64,000 nucleotides of DNA from contig NZ_JACIJP010000002.1 in the NCBI RefSeq assembly GCF_014199435.1, positions 186,001 to 250,000 of the forward strand, given 5' to 3'. Source of the stretch: Sphingobium subterraneum. GTDB lineage: Bacteria > Pseudomonadota > Alphaproteobacteria > Sphingomonadales > Sphingomonadaceae. Positions 43,330-52,359 of this stretch are shown in pieces. Each line of letters begins with the position of its first letter. Within the stretch, counting starts at the first letter, position 1. Below the pieces are notes generated by a model. The model saw only the letters and a program-made list of their open reading frames with translations. It had not been told where the DNA came from and ran no database searches. Both the position numbers and the translations under genes were made by a program.

Positions 43330-44160
43330 ATGTCCTTCTATATCTCGCTTTCCGGCCTCAAGGCGGCGCAGGCCGATCTTTCGACCATTTCGAACAACGT
43401 CGCCAACGTGAACGCGACCGCCTTCAAGAAGAGCCGCTCGAACTTCGGTGACATCTTCGCAGCCGCGCCGATGCAGACGACGACGCAGGTCGCCGGCCAG
43501 GGTACACGCATCAACGGCATCCAGCAGCAATTTACGCAGGGCACGATCGAAACGACCGACAAGACGCTCGACCTCGCGATCACCGGCGAATCGTTCTTCA
43601 CCGTCCGCACGCCTCCGCCGACCGCGCAGATCAGCTACACGCGCAATGGCGCGTTCGAGCTGGACGAGAACCGCTATGTCGTCGACACCGTAGGCGGTCG
43701 TTTGCAAGTTCTACCGGTCGACGCAAACGGCGTGCCGACCAGCACCGCCGCAGGATCGCTGAGCGATCTCCAGATTCCCGTTTCCAAGCCTGGCGCACCC
43801 ACGGTGCAGCTGTCGAGCGTCGGCGTATCGGTCGCCGGTCTGGTGACCGCCACGTTCGCGGACGGCACGACCCAGATGCTTGGTACGGTCGCCATGGCAG
43901 CCTTCCCCTCGCAGGAAGGCCTGCGTCAGCAGGGCGATGCGCACTGGCAGGCGACGTTGCAGAGCGGCGATGCCGTGTACGGTCAGGGCAATGCCGGTCT
44001 CTATGGCGCAGTTCGCTCGGGTGCGCTCGAACGTTCCAACGTCGACATTACGGAAGAACTCGTGGCGCTGATCTCCGCCCAGCGGAATTTCCAGGCGAAC
44101 GCCAAGGCGATCGAATCCGCGTCGAACATGACGCAGGCGATCGTCAACCTGCGCTCTTAA
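43330..44160 (+). CDS. flgE: flagellar hook protein FlgE, short form
   Basis: Hook subunit by position (between flgD and flgF) and by N-terminus MSFYISLSGLKAAQADLSTI plus the flagellar basal-body C-terminal motif NFQANAKAIESASNMTQAIV. It has 276 residues, whereas well-studied FlgE proteins have about 400 or more; the outer D2-type domain appears strongly reduced, leaving a FlgG-like size. FlgF and FlgG are also present, so this is not a misnamed rod gene. A possible functional consequence is a thinner or stiffer hook. Confidence 0.88.
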   Translation: MSFYISLSGLKAAQADLSTISNNVANVNATAFKKSRSNFGDIFAAAPMQTTTQVAGQGTRINGIQQQFTQGTIETTDKTLDLAITGESFFTVRTPPPTAQISYTRNGAFELDENRYVVDTVGGRLQVLPVDANGVPTSTAAGSLSDLQIPVSKPGAPTVQLSSVGVSVAGLVTATFADGTTQMLGTVAMAAFPSQEGLRQQGDAHWQATLQSGDAVYGQGNAGLYGAVRSGALERSNVDITEELVALISAQRNFQANAKAIESASNMTQAIVNLRS

Positions 44161-44203
44161 CGCGGGCTCCTATCTCGATTTGGGCACTTAACGGGGTTTC
44201 ATC

Positions 44204-44947
44204 ATGGATCGGTTGGTCATTACATCGCTTACGGCCATGCGGGGCGCGATGGCGCGTCAGGCAGCCATTGCGAACAATCTCGCCAATGTGAACACCACCG
44301 GCTTCCGCGCCGAAATCGCCAACGCCTCCACCCGTTGGGTCGATGGGCAGACGTTCAAGTCGCGCGCCCAGTCAGCCGAACAGGTGGTCGGCGCCAGCAT
44401 GGCGCAGGGGTCGATCGTCCACACCGGCAATCCGCTGGATGTTGCGATCGATGGGGACTCTCTGCTGGCGGTACAAGCCACCGATGGCAGCGAAGCCTAT
44501 ACACGGCGCGGTGACTTCAAGTTAACCGACAGCGGACTGCTGACGACCGGCGATGGACTGCCGGTCATCGGCGAGGGCGGACCGATCACCCTGCCCGCAG
44601 CCGATAGCATCTCGATTGCCAAGGACGGCGGGATCTGGATCGTTCCGGCGGGCGGCGACGCCAACAACCCGCAGCGGATCGACGGCCTCAAGATCGCTAG
44701 CGCCACGGGGTCGGAAATCGCCAAGGGCCTCGACGGGCTGTTCCGCGAAAAGAACGGTGGCGTCCTTCCCAACGATCCATCTGGCGCGGTGATCGCCGGA
44801 TCGATCGAAGGATCCAACGTCAATGCGACCGAAGCGCTCGTCCAGATGATCGAGGCGAGCCGCGCGTGGGAAACACAGATCAAGATGATTAACACCGCCA
44901 AGGATCTCGACGACAGCGGCGCCAGCCTGATGCGGATGCCGGATTAA
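44204..44947 (+). CDS. flgF: proximal rod protein FlgF
   Basis: Rod subunit of 247 residues: N-terminal rod signature IANNLANVNTTGFRAEIAN, a FlgF-typical DRLVITSLTAMRGAM start, and the C-terminal ALVQMIEASRAWETQIKMINTA helix. 43 nt after flgE, 25 nt before flgG. Normal length. Confidence 0.95.
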   Translation: MDRLVITSLTAMRGAMARQAAIANNLANVNTTGFRAEIANASTRWVDGQTFKSRAQSAEQVVGASMAQGSIVHTGNPLDVAIDGDSLLAVQATDGSEAYTRRGDFKLTDSGLLTTGDGLPVIGEGGPITLPAADSISIAKDGGIWIVPAGGDANNPQRIDGLKIASATGSEIAKGLDGLFREKNGGVLPNDPSGAVIAGSIEGSNVNATEALVQMIEASRAWETQIKMINTAKDLDDSGASLMRMPD

Positions 44948-44972
44948 TACAAATACCTCAGGGGACTGAATC

Positions 44973-45761
44973 ATGACCAACGCAGCCTTGCATGTCGCCC
45001 GCTCCGGGCTCGATGCGCAGAATACCAAGATGCAGGTGATCGCCAACAACCTGGCGAATGTGAACACGACCGGGTTCAAGAAGGACCGGGCCGATTTTCA
45101 GACCCTTGCCTATCAGCAGCTCATCGCCGCAGGCGCCGCTTCGGACGCAGAAAGCAAATTCGCCACCGGCCTCTCGCTGGGTACCGGCGTCATGCTCGCA
45201 GGCACCAGCCGCCAAGACAGTCAGGGCACACTCAACGTGACGGGCAACGCGCTCGATCTCGCGATCGAGGGCAATGGCTATTTCCAGATTCAGCGTTCGG
45301 ATGGCACGACCGCCTATACCCGCGCTGGCAATTTCCAGCGCAGCGCTGAAGGAACTGTCGTCACCTCAGACGGGCTTCAGGTGCTGCCGCAAATCACCGT
45401 CCCCGATGGCGCGACATCCATCACCGTCGGCAATGACGGCACGGTGTCCGCAACCCTGCAGGGCCAGACCGCACCGGTCGAGGTCGGCAAGATCGAACTG
45501 GCGAGCTTTATGAACCCCGCCGGGCTGCAGTCGATCGGCAACAATCTGCTCGTCGAAACCGCCGCCAGTGGCGCGCCGCAGGTCGGGGCCGCCGGGCTCG
45601 ACGGCCGCGGCGCCCTGCGTCAGGGTTCGCTCGAATCGTCGAACGTCAACGTGGTCGAGGAGCTGGTCGACATGATCGAGACCCAGCGCGCCTATGAGGT
45701 CAATTCCAAGATGATCAAGGCGACTGACGAAATGCTGCAATATGCGAACCAGCAGCTTTGA
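44973..45761 (+). CDS. flgG: distal rod protein FlgG
   Basis: Forms the distal rod through the P and L rings. 262 residues with ALHVARSGLDAQNTKMQVIANNL at the N-terminus (given partly) and the highly conserved LESSNVNVVEELVDMIETQR and AYEVNSKMIKATDEML C-terminal blocks. Typical length of about 260. Confidence 0.97.
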   Translation: MTNAALHVARSGLDAQNTKMQVIANNLANVNTTGFKKDRADFQTLAYQQLIAAGAASDAESKFATGLSLGTGVMLAGTSRQDSQGTLNVTGNALDLAIEGNGYFQIQRSDGTTAYTRAGNFQRSAEGTVVTSDGLQVLPQITVPDGATSITVGNDGTVSATLQGQTAPVEVGKIELASFMNPAGLQSIGNNLLVETAASGAPQVGAAGLDGRGALRQGSLESSNVNVVEELVDMIETQRAYEVNSKMIKATDEMLQYANQQL

Positions 45762-45769
45762 GGGGCCTG

Positions 45770-46447
45770 ATGCGTAGCACCCTTCTCCTCGCCACCGGGG
45801 TTGTCGCGCTGGGCTTCGGCGCACCGCAGGCCGAAGCGCGCTCGCGCAAGGCTGATGCCATCACCTATGCGCCGACTTATGCGCCGTCGCCTGCCGAGCA
45901 GGTGCAGGCGAACGGCAGCATCTTTCAGCCTGCGTCGGGCTATGCCCCACTGACCAGCGGCGCACGTGCAGCTATGGTCGGCGACATCATCACGATTTCG
46001 CTTATCGAAAGCACTCAGGCCTCCAAGAGCAACGCCGCCGACACCAAGCGCGACGGCAGCATCGGCCTGACCCCACCGTCTACCGGTCCCCTGTCCAAGA
46101 TTCTCAAGTCGACCGATGTCGCCGCAAGTGGCACGAACAGCTTCAAGGGTGCGGGCAACGCGACCCAATCCAACAGCCTTTCGGGCGAGATCACAGTCAC
46201 TGTGGCACAGGTCTACCCCAACGGCACGATGCTCGTACGCGGACAGAAGGCACTGACGCTCAATCGCGGTGACGAGTTTATCCAGATCTCCGGACTTGTC
46301 CGTCCCGCCGACATCACACCCGATAACCGGGTTGCATCGACGCGCGTAGCCGACGCTCGCATTACCTACACCGGCAAGGGTGAAATCGCCCGCGCCAGCC
46401 GCCAAGGCTGGTTGCAGCGCTTCTTCACCATGGTCAGCCCATTCTGA
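45770..46447 (+). CDS. flgH: L-ring protein FlgH without lipobox
   Basis: Outer-membrane bushing of the flagellar rod. 225 residues from ATG 45770 (GAGGGG four nt upstream). The N-terminus is a signal peptide ending near PQAEA and contains no cysteine; in fact no Cys is seen in the whole protein, so the usual lipid anchor of FlgH is missing. Core FlgH blocks are present: GDIITISLIESTQASKSNAA, GSIGL, NSFKGAG, LSGEITVTVAQVYPNGTMLV in pieces, and RVADARITYTGKGEI. Stop overlaps the flgI start as TGATG. Confidence 0.93.
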   Translation: MRSTLLLATGVVALGFGAPQAEARSRKADAITYAPTYAPSPAEQVQANGSIFQPASGYAPLTSGARAAMVGDIITISLIESTQASKSNAADTKRDGSIGLTPPSTGPLSKILKSTDVAASGTNSFKGAGNATQSNSLSGEITVTVAQVYPNGTMLVRGQKALTLNRGDEFIQISGLVRPADITPDNRVASTRVADARITYTGKGEIARASRQGWLQRFFTMVSPF

Positions 46448-47583
46448 TGGAATTATTCCCAATGATCCGCATGTTCACATCGATTTTCGCGCGAGCTCTG
46501 GTTGCGCTGGCCCTCACGCTGTGCGTCGTCGCAGCGCCCGCCCACGCGGAGCGGATCAAGGATCTCGGGACGTTTCAAGGCGTGCGCCCGAACCAACTCA
46601 CCGGATATGGTCTGGTCGTAGGCCTTGCCGGAACGGGTGACGACAGCCTCGATTATTCGACGCAGGGGATGAAGGGGGTCGTTTCCCGCTTCGGCCTTAC
46701 GCTGCCTGCAGGCGTAAATCCGGCGCTCAAGAACGCAGCGGCCGTGCTGGTGACGGCGGATCTTCCTGCCTTCGCCAAGCCGGGCCAGCGTCTCGACGTG
46801 ACCGTATCGGCGCTGGGCAAGGCCAAGTCGTTACGTGGCGGCACGCTCATCCTCACGCCGTTGCGCGGCGCGGACGGCCAGATTTACGGCATGGCGCAGG
46901 GCAACCTCGCTGTCGGCGGCCTGGGCGTATCCGGCGCGGACGGCAGCCAGGTTTCGGTCAACATCCCCTCCGCCGGGCGCATTCCGGGTGGGGCAACGGT
47001 CGAGCGAGCGGTTATCACCGGCTTCGACACCGCCCCCCAACTCACCTTTAACCTCGCCGAAGCGGACCTTACCACCGCCCTGCGCGTAGCCGATGGCATA
47101 AACCAGGCCTTCGGCGATCGCCGCGCCCGCGCGATGGATGCAGTCTCCGTCACCATCGACGCGCAGCAGGGCGCAGAACAGCGCATTCTGATGATGGGCC
47201 TTATCGAGAATATCGAGGTCCGGCCCGCCGACGCCCCCGCCAAGGTCATCGTCAACGCACGTACCGGCACGGTCGTCATCAACGGCGCAGTACGCATCGC
47301 TCCGGCGGCCATTGCCCACGGCAAGCTGACCGTCAGTGTGCAGGAAAGCCCGCGTGTTGTGCAGCCGCTTCCCTTCTCGAAGGGGGAGACGGCGGTCGAG
47401 CCCTCCAGCTCGATTTCGGTGCAGGAGGAAAAGAAGCCGGTAATAAATTTTAAAGGTGGGGCATCTTTGGCCGATATAGTCAAAGCGGTGAACGCGATTG
47501 GCGCGTCGCCAGCGGACATGGTCGCGATCCTCGAAGCGCTCAAGCAGGCGGGCGCGATGAAGGCGGAGCTGGTGGTATTATGA
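46447..47583 (+). CDS. flgI: P-ring protein FlgI
   Basis: Periplasmic ring around the rod at the peptidoglycan. 378 residues: signal peptide ending near APAHA, then RIKDLGTFQGVRPNQLTGYG and LVVGLAGTGD, both diagnostic. The C-terminal SLADIVKAVNAIGASPADMVAIL helix is intact. The first ATG (46447) overlaps flgH; ATG 46462 is an alternative that shortens the signal peptide's n-region. Ends with ATGA overlap to flgJ. Confidence 0.96.
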   Translation: MELFPMIRMFTSIFARALVALALTLCVVAAPAHAERIKDLGTFQGVRPNQLTGYGLVVGLAGTGDDSLDYSTQGMKGVVSRFGLTLPAGVNPALKNAAAVLVTADLPAFAKPGQRLDVTVSALGKAKSLRGGTLILTPLRGADGQIYGMAQGNLAVGGLGVSGADGSQVSVNIPSAGRIPGGATVERAVITGFDTAPQLTFNLAEADLTTALRVADGINQAFGDRRARAMDAVSVTIDAQQGAEQRILMMGLIENIEVRPADAPAKVIVNARTGTVVINGAVRIAPAAIAHGKLTVSVQESPRVVQPLPFSKGETAVEPSSSISVQEEKKPVINFKGGASLADIVKAVNAIGASPADMVAILEALKQAGAMKAELVVL

Positions 47584-47933
47584 CGCAGGTTTCCTCTCCT
47601 CTCTCCCCTTCGGCAACCGTCGCAGCCACCGCCGCGCCCGACCCGTCGCTGGTTAAGGCGGCCAAGGCGTTTGAGGCGATCTTCCTGCGCCAGATGATCA
47701 GCGCAATGCGCTCGTCGAGCCTGTCCGAAGGCCTAAACGACAGCAGCGCGGGCGAGCAGTTCCGCGACATGTCGGACGCCCGCACTGCGGATAACATGGC
47801 GGAAACCGGCAGCTTTGGCGTCGCCAACATGCTCATCCGCCAACTTTCTCGCCCACCCGCCACTCCGGGAACCGCAGCGGCGGGCTATGCGGCGGCCAAT
47901 CCCGCGCCAGCAACTGAAAGCACCACGCCATGA
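47580..47933 (+). CDS. flgJ: rod-binding protein FlgJ, N-terminal domain only
   Basis: 117 residues covering only the rod-cap domain: KAAKAFEAIFLRQMISAM and GEQFRDMSDARTADNMAETG are the family motifs. The C-terminal muramidase domain of enterobacterial FlgJ is absent and replaced by a short Ala/Pro tail, so wall opening must be done by another protein, probably the SLT enzyme at 38249-39070. ATGA overlaps on both sides (flgI, flgK). Confidence 0.93.
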   Translation: MTQVSSPLSPSATVAATAAPDPSLVKAAKAFEAIFLRQMISAMRSSSLSEGLNDSSAGEQFRDMSDARTADNMAETGSFGVANMLIRQLSRPPATPGTAAAGYAAANPAPATESTTP

Positions 47934-49267
47934 GCAGCGCCGATCTCTTCGTCATCGGGTCGAGCGGCCTCAAGGGCTATCGCGCGCAGATGGGCGCGGT
48001 GTCGGAGAATATCGCTAACAGCGGCACACCCAACTACAACCGGCGTTCCGTCACGCTGGCGGAATCGTCGCTGGCCGCTTCGACCGAGCCGTTTTATGTT
48101 CCGCGCGCGAACTTTGGTGGTTCGGTAATCGTTGGGGTGCAACGCGCGAACGATCCCTATCTTGACGCCGCGGCACGGATGACGGGCATGTCCTTCGCGG
48201 GCGCCGATTCACGCCTACGCTGGCTCAGCGACACCGAAACCGCTCTAAACGATGATGCTTTGGGTGTCGGTTCCTCACTTGGCTACATGTACAGCGCGGT
48301 GGAAAAGCTCGCCGCCAGCCCGAGCGACACTTCGCTGCGGACCAACGTGCTTTACGGCGTTGAGCAGGTCGTTACCGCGTTCCAGCAAAGCTCCGCCGCG
48401 CTCAAATCGACACTCGACGGAACCTACGCCACCGCACAGGGCGATGTGAAGTTGCTCAACGACTCGCTGACCGAACTGGCACGGGTGAACGCAAGTCTGC
48501 TGCAGTCCGCGAACAATACCGCAAATCAGGCGCAATTGCTGGACAGCCGCGACGCGGAACTGTCGAAGATCACGCAGAAGCTGAACGTCACGATCACCTT
48601 CGGGCCGGGCGGAAGCGCCAGCGTGGCCTATGACGGCCAGAACGTGGTTCAGGGCAATGCCGCCGGAACTTTCTCCGTCACGCAGAACACTAACGGCACG
48701 ATGAACCTGCTGCTTAACAACGCCGCTGTGGCCGGCGCGGCAGATGGCTCGCTAGGCGGCGCCTTCACGAGTGCATCCATCGTCAAGGACCGGATCGCGA
48801 GCCTGGATACGCTCGCGGTACAGTTCGCCACGGATATGAATGCCTGGCACGCGCAGGGTCTGACCGACACCGGTGCGGCGGGCGGCCCGCTGGTCAGCGT
48901 TGGAACCACCGCATCGAGCCTCTCCGTCGTCCTGACCGACATCACGAAGATCGCCGCGCGCTCGTCGGACGGGCGTCTCAACGGCAATCTCCTCAACATC
49001 TCGACGACGCGCAGCACGTCGGGTGTGGAACAGGGCTGGACTGCTCTCGTGGTCGCCCATGGCAACGTGCTCAACACCGTCAAACAGGAACAAGCTGCCT
49101 CGCAGACGCGCGATCAGAACGCCCGTTCGGCGCGGGAAAAGGTTAGCGGCGTCGACCTCGACATGGAAGCGGCCGATTTGTTGCGAATCCAGCAAGCCTA
49201 TCAGGCGTGCGCCAAGGTCATTCAGGCTGCGCGCGAAACCATCGATTCCGTCCTGCGGATCACGTGA
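47930..49267 (+). CDS. flgK: hook-associated protein 1 FlgK
   Basis: First hook-filament junction protein. 445 residues, somewhat short for the family. N-terminal SGLKGYRAQMGAVSENIANSG-type motif (in part) with NYNRRSVTL, and the C-terminal SGVDLDMEAADLLRIQQAYQ block characteristic of HAP1. Exported, probably with the FlgN-like chaperone. Followed 17 nt later by flgL. Confidence 0.95.
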   Translation: MSSADLFVIGSSGLKGYRAQMGAVSENIANSGTPNYNRRSVTLAESSLAASTEPFYVPRANFGGSVIVGVQRANDPYLDAAARMTGMSFAGADSRLRWLSDTETALNDDALGVGSSLGYMYSAVEKLAASPSDTSLRTNVLYGVEQVVTAFQQSSAALKSTLDGTYATAQGDVKLLNDSLTELARVNASLLQSANNTANQAQLLDSRDAELSKITQKLNVTITFGPGGSASVAYDGQNVVQGNAAGTFSVTQNTNGTMNLLLNNAAVAGAADGSLGGAFTSASIVKDRIASLDTLAVQFATDMNAWHAQGLTDTGAAGGPLVSVGTTASSLSVVLTDITKIAARSSDGRLNGNLLNISTTRSTSGVEQGWTALVVAHGNVLNTVKQEQAASQTRDQNARSAREKVSGVDLDMEAADLLRIQQAYQACAKVIQAARETIDSVLRIT

Positions 49268-49284
49268 AGATGAGGAACTGAGAC

Positions 49285-50130
49285 ATGGTAGCAATCACTT
49301 CACAGACGATGGCCGATGAAATCGCGCGCCAGCAGCGTCTCGCGCGCAGCATCGCCGACGACCAGGCCTCGATATCGAGTGGTAAGAAGCTCAGCACACC
49401 ATCACAGGATCCGCAGGCTTGGGTGCAGGTATCCGAGATTGGCCGGTCGCAGGCTCAGCAGGCAGCATGGACGGCCAACGCCAACTATGGTCAGGCCCGC
49501 GCTAACAAGGCATCGAGCAACCTGAACGAAATGAACACCCTGTTCTCGCGCGCGCGCGAACTGATGGTCAACGCATCATCCAATTCGATGGACCCGGCGG
49601 GCAAGGCTGCGACCATCGCCGATCTACAGGGCATCCGCGCCTCCCTTTCCGACCTTCTCAATGAGAAGGACTATCAAGGCACGCCCGTGTTCGACGACAC
49701 GAACCCGACACAAGTGCCTGTCTCACGCGGACTGGCTCTCGATGTGGTAGGTACACGCCAAAGCATTGAAAGCGGCGTGACCGTCGGCGCGACGACAACC
49801 TCGCTCGACGCGATCCTAGTCGGCGCGATCAACGCAGTGACATCCGGCGTTCCCGCCGATATCCAGAATTCACTGACGGCTGTCGAGGCGGGCCTCAATC
49901 ATGTGATCATCAATCAGTCGGTTCAGGGCATTCGCAGCGACCGTCTTTCGGCCGCCACCGATCGCTTGTCTGACACCAGTCTCAGCTTGTCGGAGCGGCG
50001 TTCCAAGCTGGAAGACACCGATCTGACGACGACGCTCGCCGGGTTGCAGTCCAAGCTGCTCACGCTCGAAGCTGCGCAATCGGCCTTTGCGCGGATAAAC
50101 CGCCAGAGCCTGTGGGATCTGATCAGCTGA
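49285..50130 (+). CDS. flgL: hook-associated protein 3 FlgL
   Basis: Second junction protein, flagellin-like. 281 residues with SSGKKLSTPSQDPQAWVQVS near the N-terminus and KLEDTDLTTTLAGLQSKLLT near the C-terminus, the usual D0/D1 organisation. Last gene of the flgB operon; a possible terminator lies about 60 nt after the stop. Confidence 0.95.
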   Translation: MVAITSQTMADEIARQQRLARSIADDQASISSGKKLSTPSQDPQAWVQVSEIGRSQAQQAAWTANANYGQARANKASSNLNEMNTLFSRARELMVNASSNSMDPAGKAATIADLQGIRASLSDLLNEKDYQGTPVFDDTNPTQVPVSRGLALDVVGTRQSIESGVTVGATTTSLDAILVGAINAVTSGVPADIQNSLTAVEAGLNHVIINQSVQGIRSDRLSAATDRLSDTSLSLSERRSKLEDTDLTTTLAGLQSKLLTLEAAQSAFARINRQSLWDLIS

Positions 50131-50190
50131 TCTACCCCTGCCTTGGCCAATATGGGCGAAGCTGTTCTTCATTATCATATTTGGAGCCGA

Positions 50191-50214
50191 CCCGGGCTTC
50201 TCCCCTGGTTTTTT
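50191..50214 (+). terminator. possible terminator after flgL
   Basis: CCCGGG and CCCTGG form a short imperfect stem around CTTCTC, followed by six T. The rest of the 198-nt flgL-motA gap shows no gene and no clear sigma-28 or sigma-54 motif. Confidence 0.4.
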
Positions 50215-50328
50215 GATCTGGTAAACAACGCGGTAACCATCACGTTAAACCATATCTGAAAGCCGTCGTTATAGGGAAAGGACAGACGCCGAAAACGCGT
50301 CCTACCGGATCAGCTTGCGGGGATTTTC

Positions 50329-51192
50329 ATGTTTGCCATTATCGGCCTCGTTGTCCTGATCGCCATGGTGTTTGGCGGCTTCGTGTTCACCGGTGGCGAC
50401 ATCGAGCCGGTGCTCCACGCGCTCCCCCATGAAATGCTTATCATCGGCGGCGCAGCCGTCGGCGCGCTGATCATCGGCAACAGCGGCGCGGACCTTAAGG
50501 GGCTGGGCACCGGCCTGGGGAAGGTATTCAAGGGCACTCGCTACAAGAAACAGGATTTCCTCGACTGTATCTTTCTCGTCAGCCGGCTGATGAAGATGCT
50601 GCGCGTCGAAGGTCCGGTCGCGCTCGAACCACATATCGAGGATCCCAAGTCTTCCTCTGTCTTTGCGGAATATCCCCGTCTGGCAAGCGACCACACACTC
50701 ATCAACCTGATCTGCGACACGCTGCGCCTAGTCGTGGTGTCGTCGGGCACGCTCGATCCGCATGCAGTGGAGGAGGTCATGGACAATGGCCTCAAGACCC
50801 ACCACCATGAAGCGATTCGTCCCGCCGACACACTGCAGGGTCTGGCCGATGCCTTACCCGCGCTCGGCATCGTTGCCGCAGTTTTGGGCGTGGTGAAGAC
50901 CATGGGCTCGATTGACCAGCCCCCCGCCATCCTTGGCGCGATGATCGGCTCGGCGCTGGTCGGAACCTTCCTTGGCGTTTTGCTGGCTTATGGTATGGTC
51001 GGCCCGTTCGCGACCCGCTGTCGCTCGGTGATCGAGGCAGACGGTGCGATTTATCACGTCGTCAAGCAGATCATCGTCGCCTCGCTCCACGGCCACCCGC
51101 AGCCTCTGGTGATCGAGGCCGCCCGTTCCAGCCTCACCCACGCCAACCAGCCGGCGTTCGCCGAAGTGTTCGACGGCATGAGGGGCAAATAA
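50329..51192 (+). CDS. motA: flagellar stator protein MotA
   Basis: Four-helix stator subunit that transmits torque to FliG. 287 residues; membrane helices at about 3-22, 33-50, 170-190 and 200-222, with the cytoplasmic loop carrying the FliG-contacting charged residues and the conserved PALGIVAAVLGVVKTMG block. Conventional MotA, followed 3 nt later by motB. Confidence 0.96.
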   Translation: MFAIIGLVVLIAMVFGGFVFTGGDIEPVLHALPHEMLIIGGAAVGALIIGNSGADLKGLGTGLGKVFKGTRYKKQDFLDCIFLVSRLMKMLRVEGPVALEPHIEDPKSSSVFAEYPRLASDHTLINLICDTLRLVVVSSGTLDPHAVEEVMDNGLKTHHHEAIRPADTLQGLADALPALGIVAAVLGVVKTMGSIDQPPAILGAMIGSALVGTFLGVLLAYGMVGPFATRCRSVIEADGAIYHVVKQIIVASLHGHPQPLVIEAARSSLTHANQPAFAEVFDGMRGK

Positions 51193-51195
51193 CCC

Positions 51196-52263
51196 ATGGC
51201 GGGCAACAGTAAGCGGTCGGCGAACGAGCCCGAACCGCGGCCTATCATCGTAAAGAAAATCATCGTCGAGGGTCATGGCGGCCATCACGGCGGCGCGTGG
51301 AAGGTTGCCTATGCCGACTTCGTGACCGCCATGATGGCATTTTTCCTGCTGATGTGGCTGCTCGGCGCAACCACGGAAAAGCAACGCAAGGGCTTGGCAG
51401 ACTATTTCACGCCGACGCTGGTCGAGATGAAGCAGGGCAGTGCCGGATCCAACGGCATGTTCGGCGGCGACAGTTTTGACAAGAAGGAAAACTACCCGAC
51501 AAGCGGCGGTCAAGGCAACCTTGCCATCACAATCCCGCGTGACGCCAAGGGCACGAAAGACGATGGCGCACGCGACCGCAAGAGCCGCGACAAGCAGAAA
51601 TTCGACGAGATCAAGAAGAAGCTTGAAGCCAAGCTGAAGATGACGGCCGCGCTGCGCAAGCTGGCCCGCAACGTGCGCTTCTCCGAAACGCGCGAGGGGC
51701 TGCGCATCGACCTCGTCGATGAGGCGGATTTCGCGATGTTCGGCATGGGTACCGACCGGCTCGTACCTGCCGCCCGCACGCTTGTGGGCGAAGTGGCAAA
51801 GGTCGTCGCGGGCGTGCCCAACGACATCATTGTGCGCGGCCACACGGACGGTCTGCCCTATTCGTCGGGACGGACGATGAACAACTGGCTGCTCTCCTCT
51901 TCTCGCGCCGACGCGACACGGGAAGCCTTGGCGCAGTTCGGCACGCCTAATTCGCGCTTTGCCAAGATTGAGGGCGTGGCCGACCGTGAACCGTTTATCC
52001 CCGGCGACATCTACGATCCTCGCAACCGGCGCATGTCGATCATCCTTGCATGGAGCCATGGCGGGGAAAAGGCTTTGGCAGATGCGCCCGTTGTAGACCC
52101 GGCCACTAAGCAGGCCATCCGCGAACGCGATGATCCCAAACGCACGATCATGGCGGAAATCCGGGCGCGCGACATGGGCACCACTGGGCTACCCGCCGGG
52201 GCCGTGCTCATTAACGCGCAGCCTGCCGCGGCAAAATCGAAAGAGCATAAGCCCGGCAAGTAA
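51196..52263 (+). CDS. motB: flagellar stator protein MotB
   Basis: Stator subunit anchored to peptidoglycan. 355 residues: basic N-tail, membrane helix with the ion-channel Asp in WKVAYADFVTAMMAFFLLMW (about D41), a plug/linker region (about 60-190) and the OmpA-like domain with VRGHTDGLPYS and NWLLSSSRADATREAL. The plain YADF context suggests proton rather than sodium coupling (inference). Confidence 0.96.
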   Translation: MAGNSKRSANEPEPRPIIVKKIIVEGHGGHHGGAWKVAYADFVTAMMAFFLLMWLLGATTEKQRKGLADYFTPTLVEMKQGSAGSNGMFGGDSFDKKENYPTSGGQGNLAITIPRDAKGTKDDGARDRKSRDKQKFDEIKKKLEAKLKMTAALRKLARNVRFSETREGLRIDLVDEADFAMFGMGTDRLVPAARTLVGEVAKVVAGVPNDIIVRGHTDGLPYSSGRTMNNWLLSSSRADATREALAQFGTPNSRFAKIEGVADREPFIPGDIYDPRNRRMSIILAWSHGGEKALADAPVVDPATKQAIRERDDPKRTIMAEIRARDMGTTGLPAGAVLINAQPAAAKSKEHKPGK

Positions 52264-52359
52264 GGCTATACCGGAACCTGACAGTCGACAAGGCTGCGGG
52301 GATGCGGTAATATCCTGCTATTGCTCACGCTTTTTGATCGTTGGATCCAAAGCCTACTC

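Noticed and set aside
50240-50275. TTAAACC ... GCCGTCG before motA as a FliA promoter
   Set aside because: The distance between the two halves is three bases too short.
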